Origin: Nitrospira sp. ST-bin4
Lineage (GTDB): Bacteria > Nitrospirota > Nitrospiria > Nitrospirales > Nitrospiraceae
Direction: 5' to 3'
Assembly: GCA_002083565.1 (NCBI GenBank)
Contig: MSXM01000060.1
Span: 5,753-48,010, forward strand
Length of the DNA stretch: 42,258 nt
Under the pieces are notes generated by a model. The model was not told the DNA's origin and made no database searches. It saw nothing but the letters and a program-made list of their open reading frames with translations. Shown here in pieces: positions 1 through 6,136 of the stretch. The position numbers were made by a program, and so were the translations under genes. How positions within the stretch are numbered: position 1 is the first letter of the stretch; each line of letters opens with the position of its first letter.

Positions 1-894
1 CTTCCAGCCCTTCCAATCCAACTCGCTGAGACCGTCCTCGATCGAGAGAATCGGATAGCGGTCCAGCAACTTGCCGTAATAGCCGACCATCTCTTCAGAA
101 GACCGTTCCGGATTTTTCTCCGCCTCGAGCACGTAGCGGCCATTCTCGTAGAGTTCACTCGCTGCGCAATCCAATGCCATCGCAATGTCTTTCCCCGTCT
201 TGTATCCCGCCTGTTCAATAGCCTGTGCAATGAGACTGAGCGCTTCCTCGTTGGATTGCAGATCCGGCGCAAACCCGCCCTCATCGCCCACCGCCGTATT
301 GAGTCCCTTCTTCTTCAAGATGGCCTTCAGCGCATGGAAGACCTCCGTCGCCATCCGCAGCGCCTCGCTGAATGTCGGCGCCCCGACCGGCATGATCATG
401 AACTCTTGAAGATCAAGGCGATTGTCGGCATGGGCCCCGCCGTTGATGATGTTCATCAGCGGCACCGGCAGTACACGGGCATTCGTTCCACCAAGATAGC
501 GATACAGCGGCTGTCCCGTTTCACTCGCCGCCGCCCGGGCCACAGCCAACGATACGCCAAGAATGGCGTTGGCTCCGAGCTTGCCTTTTGTCTTGGTGCC
601 GTCCAATGCGATCATTGCCTGGTCGATGCCGGCTTGATCAAACGCTTCTTTGCCGAGCAACTCAGGCGCAATAACTTTTCTGATATTGGCCACGGCCTTG
701 GAGACCCCCTTGCCCATCCAGCGTTTCTTGTCGCCGTCACGCAACTCAATGGCTTCCTTTTCGCCGGTCGAAGCCCCGGATGGCACCGCCGCTCTCCCCA
801 TCGCCCCGCTTTCCAGCGTCACTTCCGCCTCAACCGTCGGGTTCCCCCGCGAATCCACAATCTGCCTGCCTTTGATCTCACGAATAGCGCTCAT
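1..894 (-). CDS. eno: Enolase, C-terminal part outside the window
   Basis: This gene encodes phosphopyruvate hydratase, which interconverts 2-phosphoglycerate and PEP in the cytoplasm and serves glycolysis and gluconeogenesis. The 298 codons seen begin MSAIREIKGRQIVDSRGNPT, the standard N-terminus. The mobile-loop motif GASTGEKEA, the ANAILGVSLA helix and NIINGGAHADN follow in the family order, and the TAVGDEGGFAPDL segment and the SIEDGLSE segment (barrel, metal-binding Glu/Asp) come before the edge. The start is the ATG at 892-894. The last roughly 130 residues, including the catalytic Lys region, lie outside the window. It is the last visible gene of the minus-strand run and follows a toxin-antitoxin pair after 99 nt, so it may have its own promoter, although I see no convincing one. 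The identification is certain. Confidence 0.98.
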   Translation of the reverse strand, partial: MSAIREIKGRQIVDSRGNPTVEAEVTLESGAMGRAAVPSGASTGEKEAIELRDGDKKRWMGKGVSKAVANIRKVIAPELLGKEAFDQAGIDQAMIALDGTKTKGKLGANAILGVSLAVARAAASETGQPLYRYLGGTNARVLPVPLMNIINGGAHADNRLDLQEFMIMPVGAPTFSEALRMATEVFHALKAILKKKGLNTAVGDEGGFAPDLQSNEEALSLIAQAIEQAGYKTGKDIAMALDCAASELYENGRYVLEAEKNPERSSEEMVGYYGKLLDRYPILSIEDGLSELDWKGWK

Positions 895-993
895 AGTCGC
901 TTCGCTCCAGTTAAAAAGTCATCAAGTCCGAAAGTCGCAAGTCGTCAAGTTCACCGGATAGATAGTCGTAACGTTGAACACCCTACGGCTTGT

Positions 994-1257
994 CTACCGC
1001 CTCCGATAGATCTCTCGCCGATGCCCAATCATATGAATGATAATCGAGCGATCTTCATGAAGAAGTTCATAAACGACGCGGTGGTCGCCAACACGCAGCT
1101 TGAACAACCCCTCAAGATCTCCAGTGAGCGCTTCCATATGTGCCTCTCCAAAATTTTCTGCCAGCCAACGCACTCGATCAACAATTCGCCTGGCAACAGG
1201 CTTGTCCAGCTTCGCAAGGTCTTTCGAGGCCGCATCCAGAAGACGAACGCGATACAT
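994..1257 (-). CDS. RelE/ParE-family toxin
   Basis: This is an 87-residue protein with the RelE/ParE fold signature. Members either cleave mRNA in the ribosomal A site (RelE) or poison gyrase (ParE). An N-terminal strand (MYRVRLLDAASKDLAKLD) is followed by two helices, then the basic core LRVGDHRVVYE and the C-terminal IIIHMIGHRREIYRR, whose Arg/His/Tyr residues resemble the RelE catalytic set. The ATG at 1255-1257 lies 4 nt after the antitoxin stop, which is the usual antitoxin-first, translationally coupled arrangement. The pair sits inside a core-gene run between gatB and eno, so it is probably an acquired module. RelE is favoured over ParE because of the Arg/Tyr-rich tail, but the target cannot be decided from sequence. 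Confidence 0.9.
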   Translation of the reverse strand: MYRVRLLDAASKDLAKLDKPVARRIVDRVRWLAENFGEAHMEALTGDLEGLFKLRVGDHRVVYELLHEDRSIIIHMIGHRREIYRRR

Positions 1258-1261
1258 ACGG

Positions 1262-1480
1262 TCAATTGAGCTCCAGCCGCTTGACGATTGCAGTCAATGA
1301 CTCTCCCCGTTCGCCTGCGACCACAGCCTTTCGTTGCCGCGCCAACCGGTCCTTGATTGCCCGCCTCAACACCAACCCTTGGTCAGAGTCACCCAAGAGT
1401 TGCAGCAACTTTTTCTCGACCGTCGACTCAATCATTTCTTTCAACTCGCTCTTTGTCATCTTAGCCACAGTCACCGCCAT
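1262..1480 (-). CDS. Antitoxin partner of the RelE-type toxin
   Basis: This is a 72-residue, helix-rich, charged protein. Such partners bind and neutralise the toxin and usually repress their own promoter. The segment KSELKEMIESTVEKKLLQLL looks like an amphipathic helix, and GDSDQGLVLRRAIKDRL resembles the linker of small cyanobacterial and proteobacterial antitoxins that accompany RelE. I do not see a clear ribbon-helix-helix or Phd motif. The start ATG (1478-1480) has a strong ribosome binding site, AAGGAGA, 7 nt upstream. It begins 51 nt downstream of the gatB stop on the same strand and ends 4 nt before the toxin. The functional call rests on its position and size more than on its sequence. 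Confidence 0.82.
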   Translation of the reverse strand: MAVTVAKMTKSELKEMIESTVEKKLLQLLGDSDQGLVLRRAIKDRLARQRKAVVAGERGESLTAIVKRLELN

Positions 1481-1531
1481 GTCAGTTCTCCTTGCGCAAG
1501 CACGGGAGTCTACCTGGTCGTTCCCTCTTTC

Positions 1532-2962
1532 TCATCCTGCTAATTTCTTCTTGAGCAACTCGTTGACCTTCCCAGGGTTTGCCTTTCCTCCGCTGGCTTT
1601 CATCACCTGCCCGACCAGAAAGCCCAGGACTTGCGGCTTGCCTTCCTTGAACTGCGCGACCTGCGCCGGACTCTTGGCTAAGACCTCGGTGATGATCGCT
1701 TCCAGCGCCCCTTCATCCGACACCTGCGTGAGGCCCTTTTCTTGGACGATCTGTACCGGTGTCTTCCCGCTGCTATAAACTTGGGGGAAGATCTCGCGCG
1801 CAACTTTGAGGCTGATCGCGCCTTGGTCAACCATCTTCAACAACTCAACCAGCCGCTCCGGGGGCACAGGCGATGCACTGACAACCGTCCCTGAGTTATT
1901 CAGCTCCCTCGTCAGCTCCCCCATCACCCAATTGCTGACCGTCTTGGGCTGATTGAACAGCTTCACGCAGGACTCAAAGTACTCTGCGAGACTTTTGGAC
2001 GATGTCAGGACACCGGCATCGTACTCCGGCAGCCCATAGTCGCCGATAAACCGCCGGGCCCGCGCAGCCGGCAATTCCGGTAACGACGACGTGAATCCCT
2101 CAACCCATTCCTTGTCGAGTTTCAATGGCACCAGATCCGGATCGGGGAAATACCGGTAGTCATGCGCTTCTTCCTTAGAGCGCATGACCGCCGTTTCGCC
2201 GCGATCGATGTTCCACGAGCGCGTTTCCTGCCTGATCTTCCCGCCTTCGCTCAGCACCTTTGTCTGCCGCTTGATTTCATACTCCATCGCGTCCTTCACA
2301 ACCTTGAAGGAATTGATGTTCTTTAACTCGACCTTGGTGCCGAATTCCTTTTGGCCCAAAGGGCGGAGCGACAGGTTCGGCTCACATCGGAAGCTGCCCT
2401 CTTCCATGTTCCCGTCGCACACTTCGAGATACATCAAGATATCGCGCAGACCTTTCAGATAGGCGATGACTTCATCCGTCGAACTCATATCCGGTTCGGT
2501 CACGATTTCCAGGAGCGGGGTGCCGGCGCGATTCAGATCCACCAGACTTCCGCTCGTGCCGGTTTCATGGATATTCTTCCCTGCATCCTCTTCAAGGTGT
2601 GCACGCCGGATACGAACTCGCTTCTTACGGTCGCCGACGGCAATTTCAAACCAGCCATTCTCACAGATCGGTGATTCGTACTGCGAGATCTGGTAGCCCT
2701 TCGGCAAATCCGGGTAAAAATAGTTCTTGCGGGCAAATCGATTGTTCACGCCAATCGTACAATTCAACGCCAGCCCTGCACGCACCGCCATCTCCACAGC
2801 AGCCCGATTCATGACGGGAAGACTTCCCGGCAATCCAAGGCAGACCGGACAGGTTTGGCTGTTCGGAGACGATCCAAACGTCGTCGTGCAGCCGCAAAAC
2901 ATCTTGGACTGAGTCCGCAATTGCGCATGCACTTCGACACCGACGACGACTTCGTAGGTCAT
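1532..2962 (-). CDS. gatB: Asp-tRNA(Asn)/Glu-tRNA(Gln) amidotransferase subunit B
   Basis: GatB binds the mischarged Glu-tRNA(Gln) or Asp-tRNA(Asn) and activates its side chain with ATP, while GatA supplies ammonia through a tunnel. The 476-residue length is normal. The N-terminus VVVGVEVHAQLRTQSKMFC is diagnostic. The zinc-type cysteines (CGC near residues 23-25, CPVC near 38-41) are intact, the GatB cradle ends near residue 300, and the C-terminal YqeY-like tail (about 330-476) ends in the usual VMKASGGKANPGKVNELL. The ATG overlaps the stop of the preceding ytxH-like gene in the form ATGA, so translation is probably coupled. In this run gatC, gatA and gatB keep their order but are separated by panD and two small membrane-associated genes. 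Confidence 0.98.
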   Translation of the reverse strand: MTYEVVVGVEVHAQLRTQSKMFCGCTTTFGSSPNSQTCPVCLGLPGSLPVMNRAAVEMAVRAGLALNCTIGVNNRFARKNYFYPDLPKGYQISQYESPICENGWFEIAVGDRKKRVRIRRAHLEEDAGKNIHETGTSGSLVDLNRAGTPLLEIVTEPDMSSTDEVIAYLKGLRDILMYLEVCDGNMEEGSFRCEPNLSLRPLGQKEFGTKVELKNINSFKVVKDAMEYEIKRQTKVLSEGGKIRQETRSWNIDRGETAVMRSKEEAHDYRYFPDPDLVPLKLDKEWVEGFTSSLPELPAARARRFIGDYGLPEYDAGVLTSSKSLAEYFESCVKLFNQPKTVSNWVMGELTRELNNSGTVVSASPVPPERLVELLKMVDQGAISLKVAREIFPQVYSSGKTPVQIVQEKGLTQVSDEGALEAIITEVLAKSPAQVAQFKEGKPQVLGFLVGQVMKASGGKANPGKVNELLKKKLAG

Positions 2963-3282
2963 GGTCCGTTCGATCCCCCGTTGCGCAGACGATCCCGCTC
3001 TTGTCTCATCGCTTCGCGCCCTGCCTCGAAGGCTTCCTGAAATGCCGACTTCTTTGCGTCAACGAACTCCTTGCCCTGACCGACGACTTCCTCGAAGACT
3101 TCGCCCGCACGTCCGGCAAGATTCTGTAGTTCGCCTTCCGCCCGACGCGCATACTTCCGCACCCGCTCACGCGACTCGGCTCCTGATTCGGGCGCCAACA
3201 ACACAGCAGCGACAGCCCCCAGCGCTGCGCCGCCCAAAAACGCCAACAACACCGCTGCGGTAGACCCACGATTATCCGCCAT
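2959..3282 (-). CDS. YtxH-domain protein
   Basis: This is a 107-residue protein with one N-terminal hydrophobic segment (about residues 8-30, TAAVLLAFLGGAALGAVAAV) followed at once by LLAPESGAESRERVRKYARR. That is the YtxH signature, an Ala/Gly-rich membrane helix followed by LLxPxSGxExRxxl. The rest is a charged, probably coiled-coil tail ending NGGSNGP. The family has no firm function and members are linked to envelope stress. I chose the ATG at 3280-3282 because AAGGAGA lies 9 nt upstream; the frame is open further upstream without a better site. It overlaps the DUF948 gene before it by 11 nt and the gatB start after it by 4 nt, which indicates a tightly coupled trio. Confidence 0.85.
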   Translation of the reverse strand: MADNRGSTAAVLLAFLGGAALGAVAAVLLAPESGAESRERVRKYARRAEGELQNLAGRAGEVFEEVVGQGKEFVDAKKSAFQEAFEAGREAMRQERDRLRNGGSNGP

Positions 3283-3679
3283 TGTGAGATTCTCCTTCCT
3301 TGCGATAGCGCTCGCGCATGACATGTGTGGCCGCTTTGAATCCCGCCACCACACTCGCCACATTCGTCAACAAGGTACCACTCGACCCCCGTACAACATT
3401 GTGGACTTGCTGTACCGACTCTCCGACTTCACCCACCGCGTGCAACAACACAGCCGCATGCTCCACTCCATCGCGTGCTTGGTCCGCCAGGTTATTCAAG
3501 TTTTGACTGATCGCGCGAAGTTCTCCTACCAGCGGCGGCAGGTCGGCATTCATCTTCGCCAGCAACTGTTCGGACTCGGCGACGGTTCTGCGGACTTGCA
3601 TCAACACCGGCACCAGATAACCCACCAGCACCGCGAACGCCAAAGCAATCACAAGAGCGGCAATTTCAATCATCGTCAT
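3272..3679 (-). CDS. DUF948-family membrane protein
   Basis: This is a 135-residue protein with a single N-terminal membrane helix (about residues 3-26) followed by a heptad-like helical region, RRTVAESEQLLAKMNADLPP, typical of DUF948. The family resembles the linker helices of chemoreceptors and often lies beside YtxH proteins, as here. The start ATG at 3677-3679 has GGAGG 4 nt upstream; a second ATG two codons in is also possible. It overlaps the ytxH-like gene by 11 nt. Together they form a two-gene membrane unit inserted between gatA and gatB. A role in tethering or organising the envelope is inference, since no enzymatic motif is visible. Confidence 0.85.
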   Translation of the reverse strand: MTMIEIAALVIALAFAVLVGYLVPVLMQVRRTVAESEQLLAKMNADLPPLVGELRAISQNLNNLADQARDGVEHAAVLLHAVGEVGESVQQVHNVVRGSSGTLLTNVASVVAGFKAATHVMRERYRKEGESHNGG

Positions 3680-3688
3680 AATTCCTCC

Positions 3689-3778
3689 GTTAGGCGTGAG
3701 GCGTCAGGGGTAACTAGACTATCCCGCTTCTTGCTCCTGATTCGTCTTACCCCTCACCACTTACTACTCACACCTTAC
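3689..3778. repeat. Imperfect palindrome, GTGAG-word family (copy E1)
   Basis: Arms at 3689-3713 and 3754-3778 pair at about 18 of 25 positions. Each arm is made of degenerate GTGAG/GTAAG words such as GTGAGTAGTAAGTGGTGA. The element fills the junction between gatA and the DUF948 gene, and the gatA stop (TAA, 3775-3777) lies inside its right arm. Copies with the same vocabulary occur at 18251-18403 and around 20460-20570. Confidence 0.7.
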
Positions 3779-5241
3779 CGCACCACCGGCTTCTTGACAT
3801 GCCACTGAGTCGCTTGCTCATACGCGTGTGCGGCGCGAAGAATCGTCTCTTCTTCAAAGGCACGGCCGATCAGCTGCATTCCAATCGGCAGGCCACCCCT
3901 GCTCAATCCACAGGGCAGCGCAATGGCCGGCAGCCCGGCAAGATTGACCGAGATCGTGAAAATATCGGACAAATACATCTGCAGCGGATCTTCGCTCTTT
4001 TCCCCAAGCTTGAAGGCAGGAGTCGGCGTCGCCGGCGTCACAATGACATCGACCTCCTTGAACGCCGCGGCGAAATCCTGGCAGACCAGCGTGCGCACGG
4101 CCTGCGCCTTCCCATAGTAGGCATCGTAGTAGCCGGCGCTGAGTACATAGGTCCCCAACATAATCCGGCGCTTCACTTCCGGCCCAAACCCCTCTTGTCT
4201 CGTCTTCATGTACAAATCCAACAGATCCTTCGTTTCTTTCGCGCGCAGCCCAAACTTCACCCCGTCGAAACGGGCAAGATTCGAGCTGGCTTCGGCTGTT
4301 GCAAGCACGTAATACACCGCCACCGCGGCGTCTGTCCTCGGTAACTGGATCTCCTTGATCTCGGCTCCAAGCTGTTTCAATTCCTCGATCGCGGCGGTGA
4401 CCGCGTGGGCCACATCCGGATCGAGCCCTTCGGCGAAAAACTCTCTCGGCACGCCCACTCGCACCTTCTTGAGATCCTTCTTTGCCAGTGCTTTCATATA
4501 ATCGGGAACAGGACGATCCGCCGACGTGGAATCCATCGGATCGTGGCCGGCAATGGCGTTGAGCAAGAATGCCGCATCACGGACATCCTTCGTGATCGGG
4601 CCGACTTGATCGAGCGAGGACGCAAACGCAACGAGACCATACCGCGACACCCGCCCATACGTCGGCTTCAACCCCACCACGCCGCAGAACGCCGCCGGTT
4701 GACGGATTGAGCCGCCCGTATCGGACCCGAGCGCCGCGACACACTCGTCCGCCGCCACTGCCGCTGCAGACCCTCCACTCGACCCGCCCGGTACTCGATG
4801 AAGGTCCCACGGATTGCGGCTGGGTCCGAAGGCGGAATTCTCGGTGGAAGACCCCATGGCAAACTCATCCAGATTCGTCTTGCCTAATAAAATGTAGTCC
4901 TGCTCACGCAGCTTGGCGACGACTGTCGCATCGTACGGCGGCACGAAGTGTTGCAGCATGCGCGAGCTGCACGTCGTCGCCACGCCTTCCGTACAAAGGT
5001 TGTCCTTGATCGCAAGCGGCATTCCCGTCAACGGCTTCGTTTTGCGCCATCCTTTGAGATGCCGATCCAAGGCCTCTGCCTGAGCCGATGCGGCGTCCGT
5101 TACCTGCGTCACAAACGCTTTAACCTTCGGCTCCACTTGGCCGATACGCAGAGCATACGCGCGCACGATCTCCGCCGCGCTCACCTCGCCGGCGGAAAAC
5201 TTCTTTTGGAGCTCGCACAATGACAGTTTATGAATGGACAT
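3775..5241 (-). CDS. gatA: Asp-tRNA(Asn)/Glu-tRNA(Gln) amidotransferase subunit A
   Basis: GatA is the glutaminase subunit of GatCAB. It hydrolyses glutamine and channels ammonia to GatB. The 488-residue length is typical. The amidase-signature Ser-cisSer-Lys triad is complete: Lys79 in LAIKDNL, Ser154 in PGGSSGGSAAA and Ser178 in GSDTGGSIRQP, the same numbering as Staphylococcus aureus GatA. The start is the ATG at 5239-5241, with only a weak GAG upstream. The gene follows panD across a palindromic repeat and ends inside another palindrome. Presence of GatCAB implies that at least one of Asn-tRNA or Gln-tRNA is made indirectly in this organism. Confidence 0.98.
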   Translation of the reverse strand: MSIHKLSLCELQKKFSAGEVSAAEIVRAYALRIGQVEPKVKAFVTQVTDAASAQAEALDRHLKGWRKTKPLTGMPLAIKDNLCTEGVATTCSSRMLQHFVPPYDATVVAKLREQDYILLGKTNLDEFAMGSSTENSAFGPSRNPWDLHRVPGGSSGGSAAAVAADECVAALGSDTGGSIRQPAAFCGVVGLKPTYGRVSRYGLVAFASSLDQVGPITKDVRDAAFLLNAIAGHDPMDSTSADRPVPDYMKALAKKDLKKVRVGVPREFFAEGLDPDVAHAVTAAIEELKQLGAEIKEIQLPRTDAAVAVYYVLATAEASSNLARFDGVKFGLRAKETKDLLDLYMKTRQEGFGPEVKRRIMLGTYVLSAGYYDAYYGKAQAVRTLVCQDFAAAFKEVDVIVTPATPTPAFKLGEKSEDPLQMYLSDIFTISVNLAGLPAIALPCGLSRGGLPIGMQLIGRAFEEETILRAAHAYEQATQWHVKKPVVR

Positions 5242-5257
5242 AGTTGCTCAGCGAACA

Positions 5258-5344
5258 GGCTGACATGCGCGCGCGAGGACACGCTGACAAGACGGACTTC
5301 GCTTGGGTACCCTGTCAGCTTGTGAGCGTGCGCACATGTCAGCC
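5258..5344. repeat. Imperfect palindrome, GCTGACA-word family (copy D1)
   Basis: Arms at 5258-5291 and 5311-5344 match as inverted repeats at about 27 of 34 positions. Each arm holds two GCTGACA words (GGCTGACATG at the outside, GCTGACAAG or GCTGACAGG inside). It occupies the whole panD-gatA junction, and the panD stop codon (5339-5341) is the TGA of the outer GGCTGACA word. An RNA spanning it could form a long hairpin. Confidence 0.78.
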
Positions 5345-5695
5345 CACCTTAACGATGCGATTCTTCTCATTCACTCGCACGATCTTTGGCGCGTGCTTTT
5401 TGATTTCTTCATCACTGTAGTACTCGTAACAAAAGATGATAATTTGATCGCCGACGGCGGCTTTTCTAGCCGTGGGTCCGTTCAAAATGATATCTCCGTT
5501 GCCTCGCTTGCCGTTGATCGCATAGGTCATGAACCGCTCGCCATTGTTCAAGTTGGAGCAGACGATGGCTTCATAGGGAAGAATGCCGGCCGCCTCCATC
5601 AAATCCTGATCGATGGTCAGACTGCCCTCATATTCCAGATGCGCACCGGTCACCGTAGCACGATGGATTTTCGAACGTAGCATTTGTCGAAACAT
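5339..5695 (-). CDS. panD: Aspartate 1-decarboxylase
   Basis: PanD makes beta-alanine from L-aspartate for pantothenate and CoA. It is a pyruvoyl enzyme made as a pro-protein that cleaves itself between Gly and Ser. With the start at 5693-5695 (MFRQMLRSKIHRATVT) the protein has 118 residues, and the cleavage site EGS falls at Gly24-Ser25, the numbering of the E. coli enzyme. The conserved IDQDLMEAAGILPYE and TYAINGKRGNGDIILNG blocks are intact. The frame is open seven codons further upstream, but that would shift the cleavage site and has no better ribosome site. It lies between gatC and gatA, flanked on both sides by palindromes. This is an unusual guest in a gat operon. Confidence 0.97.
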   Translation of the reverse strand: MFRQMLRSKIHRATVTGAHLEYEGSLTIDQDLMEAAGILPYEAIVCSNLNNGERFMTYAINGKRGNGDIILNGPTARKAAVGDQIIIFCYEYYSDEEIKKHAPKIVRVNEKNRIVKVG

Positions 5696-5710
5696 CAATA
5701 TCTCGTCATT

Positions 5711-5765
5711 CGTCACTGGTCATTGGTCATTCGGGGATTCCCCGAATGACGGTTGACGCAGGACG
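5711..5765. repeat. Palindrome, TGGTCATT-word family, with perfect 11-bp stem (copy F1)
   Basis: A perfect stem lies at 5726-5736 and 5740-5750 (GTCATTCGGGG paired with CCCCGAATGAC) around a 3-nt ATT loop. Degenerate GTCA words (CGTCACTGGTCATTG on one side, GGTTGACGCAGGACGG on the other) continue the dyad outwards. It fills the gatC-panD junction. No U-tract follows on the minus strand, so it is unlikely to be a simple terminator. A second copy with the same words is at 21113-21199. Confidence 0.75.
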
Positions 5766-5766
5766 G

Positions 5767-6060
5767 TTAACGCTCCTCTATGATTTTAGGTACACAGAAC
5801 CCGTCCCCTTCACGTTCCGGGGCATTGGCCAAGGCTTTCTCCGTCGGTAACGACGGCCGGACAACGTCGTCTCGAAATACATTGACCTGTCCCATGACTG
5901 TCGCGGTCGGCTCGACTCCTGACGTGTCGTACCGGCTCAGCTGTTCAACATGGGCTAGAATTTCGCTCAGCTGTTTGGCGAATGCAGCCTTTTCACTCTC
6001 GGTCACATGCAGCCGAGCCAGCGTCGCGACCTTCTCGACATCCTGCCTGCTAATCTGCAT
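5767..6060 (-). CDS. gatC: Asp-tRNA(Asn)/Glu-tRNA(Gln) amidotransferase subunit C
   Basis: GatC is the small subunit that wraps around GatA and GatB and stabilises the complex. The 97-residue protein starts MQISRQDVEKVATLARLHVT and has the family core FAKQLSEILAHVEQLSRYDT and the C-terminal LRDD-like FRDDVVRPSL. I chose the ATG at 6058-6060 because AAAGGAAC lies about 8 nt upstream. An upstream in-frame ATG would add MNQINQTNQRNRR, which is only translated intergenic repeat. It begins the gat part of the run, 76 nt after the glmS stop, and is followed by panD rather than gatA. Confidence 0.96.
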   Translation of the reverse strand: MQISRQDVEKVATLARLHVTESEKAAFAKQLSEILAHVEQLSRYDTSGVEPTATVMGQVNVFRDDVVRPSLPTEKALANAPEREGDGFCVPKIIEER

Positions 6061-6070
6061 ACGTCTGTTC

Positions 6071-6129
6071 CTTTGGTTTGTCTGGTTTATCTGGTTCAAT
6101 TAAGCAAACAAAACAAACCACACAAACAG
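6071..6129. repeat. Imperfect palindrome, TGGTTTGTC-word family (copy A1)
   Basis: The left half is a run of TTTGGTTTGTCTGGTTTATC and the right half a run of AAACAAACCACACAAAC, which are roughly complementary, around a TTCAATTAAG centre. It sits between the glmS stop and the gatC ribosome site. Copies A2 (25900-25991) and A3 (35129-35214) share the words and the TTCATTCAAC-like centre. Confidence 0.72.
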
Positions 6130-6136
6130 TCTCTTG

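Noticed and set aside
256..1269. Open frame of 337 codons antisense to eno and the toxin
   Set aside because: Both minus-strand genes are clearly real and the plus-strand translation is Arg/His-rich noise.
5258..5344. GCTGACA words as a CRISPR-like array
   Set aside because: Words are degenerate, arranged as inverted rather than direct repeats, and spacing is irregular; there are no cas genes.
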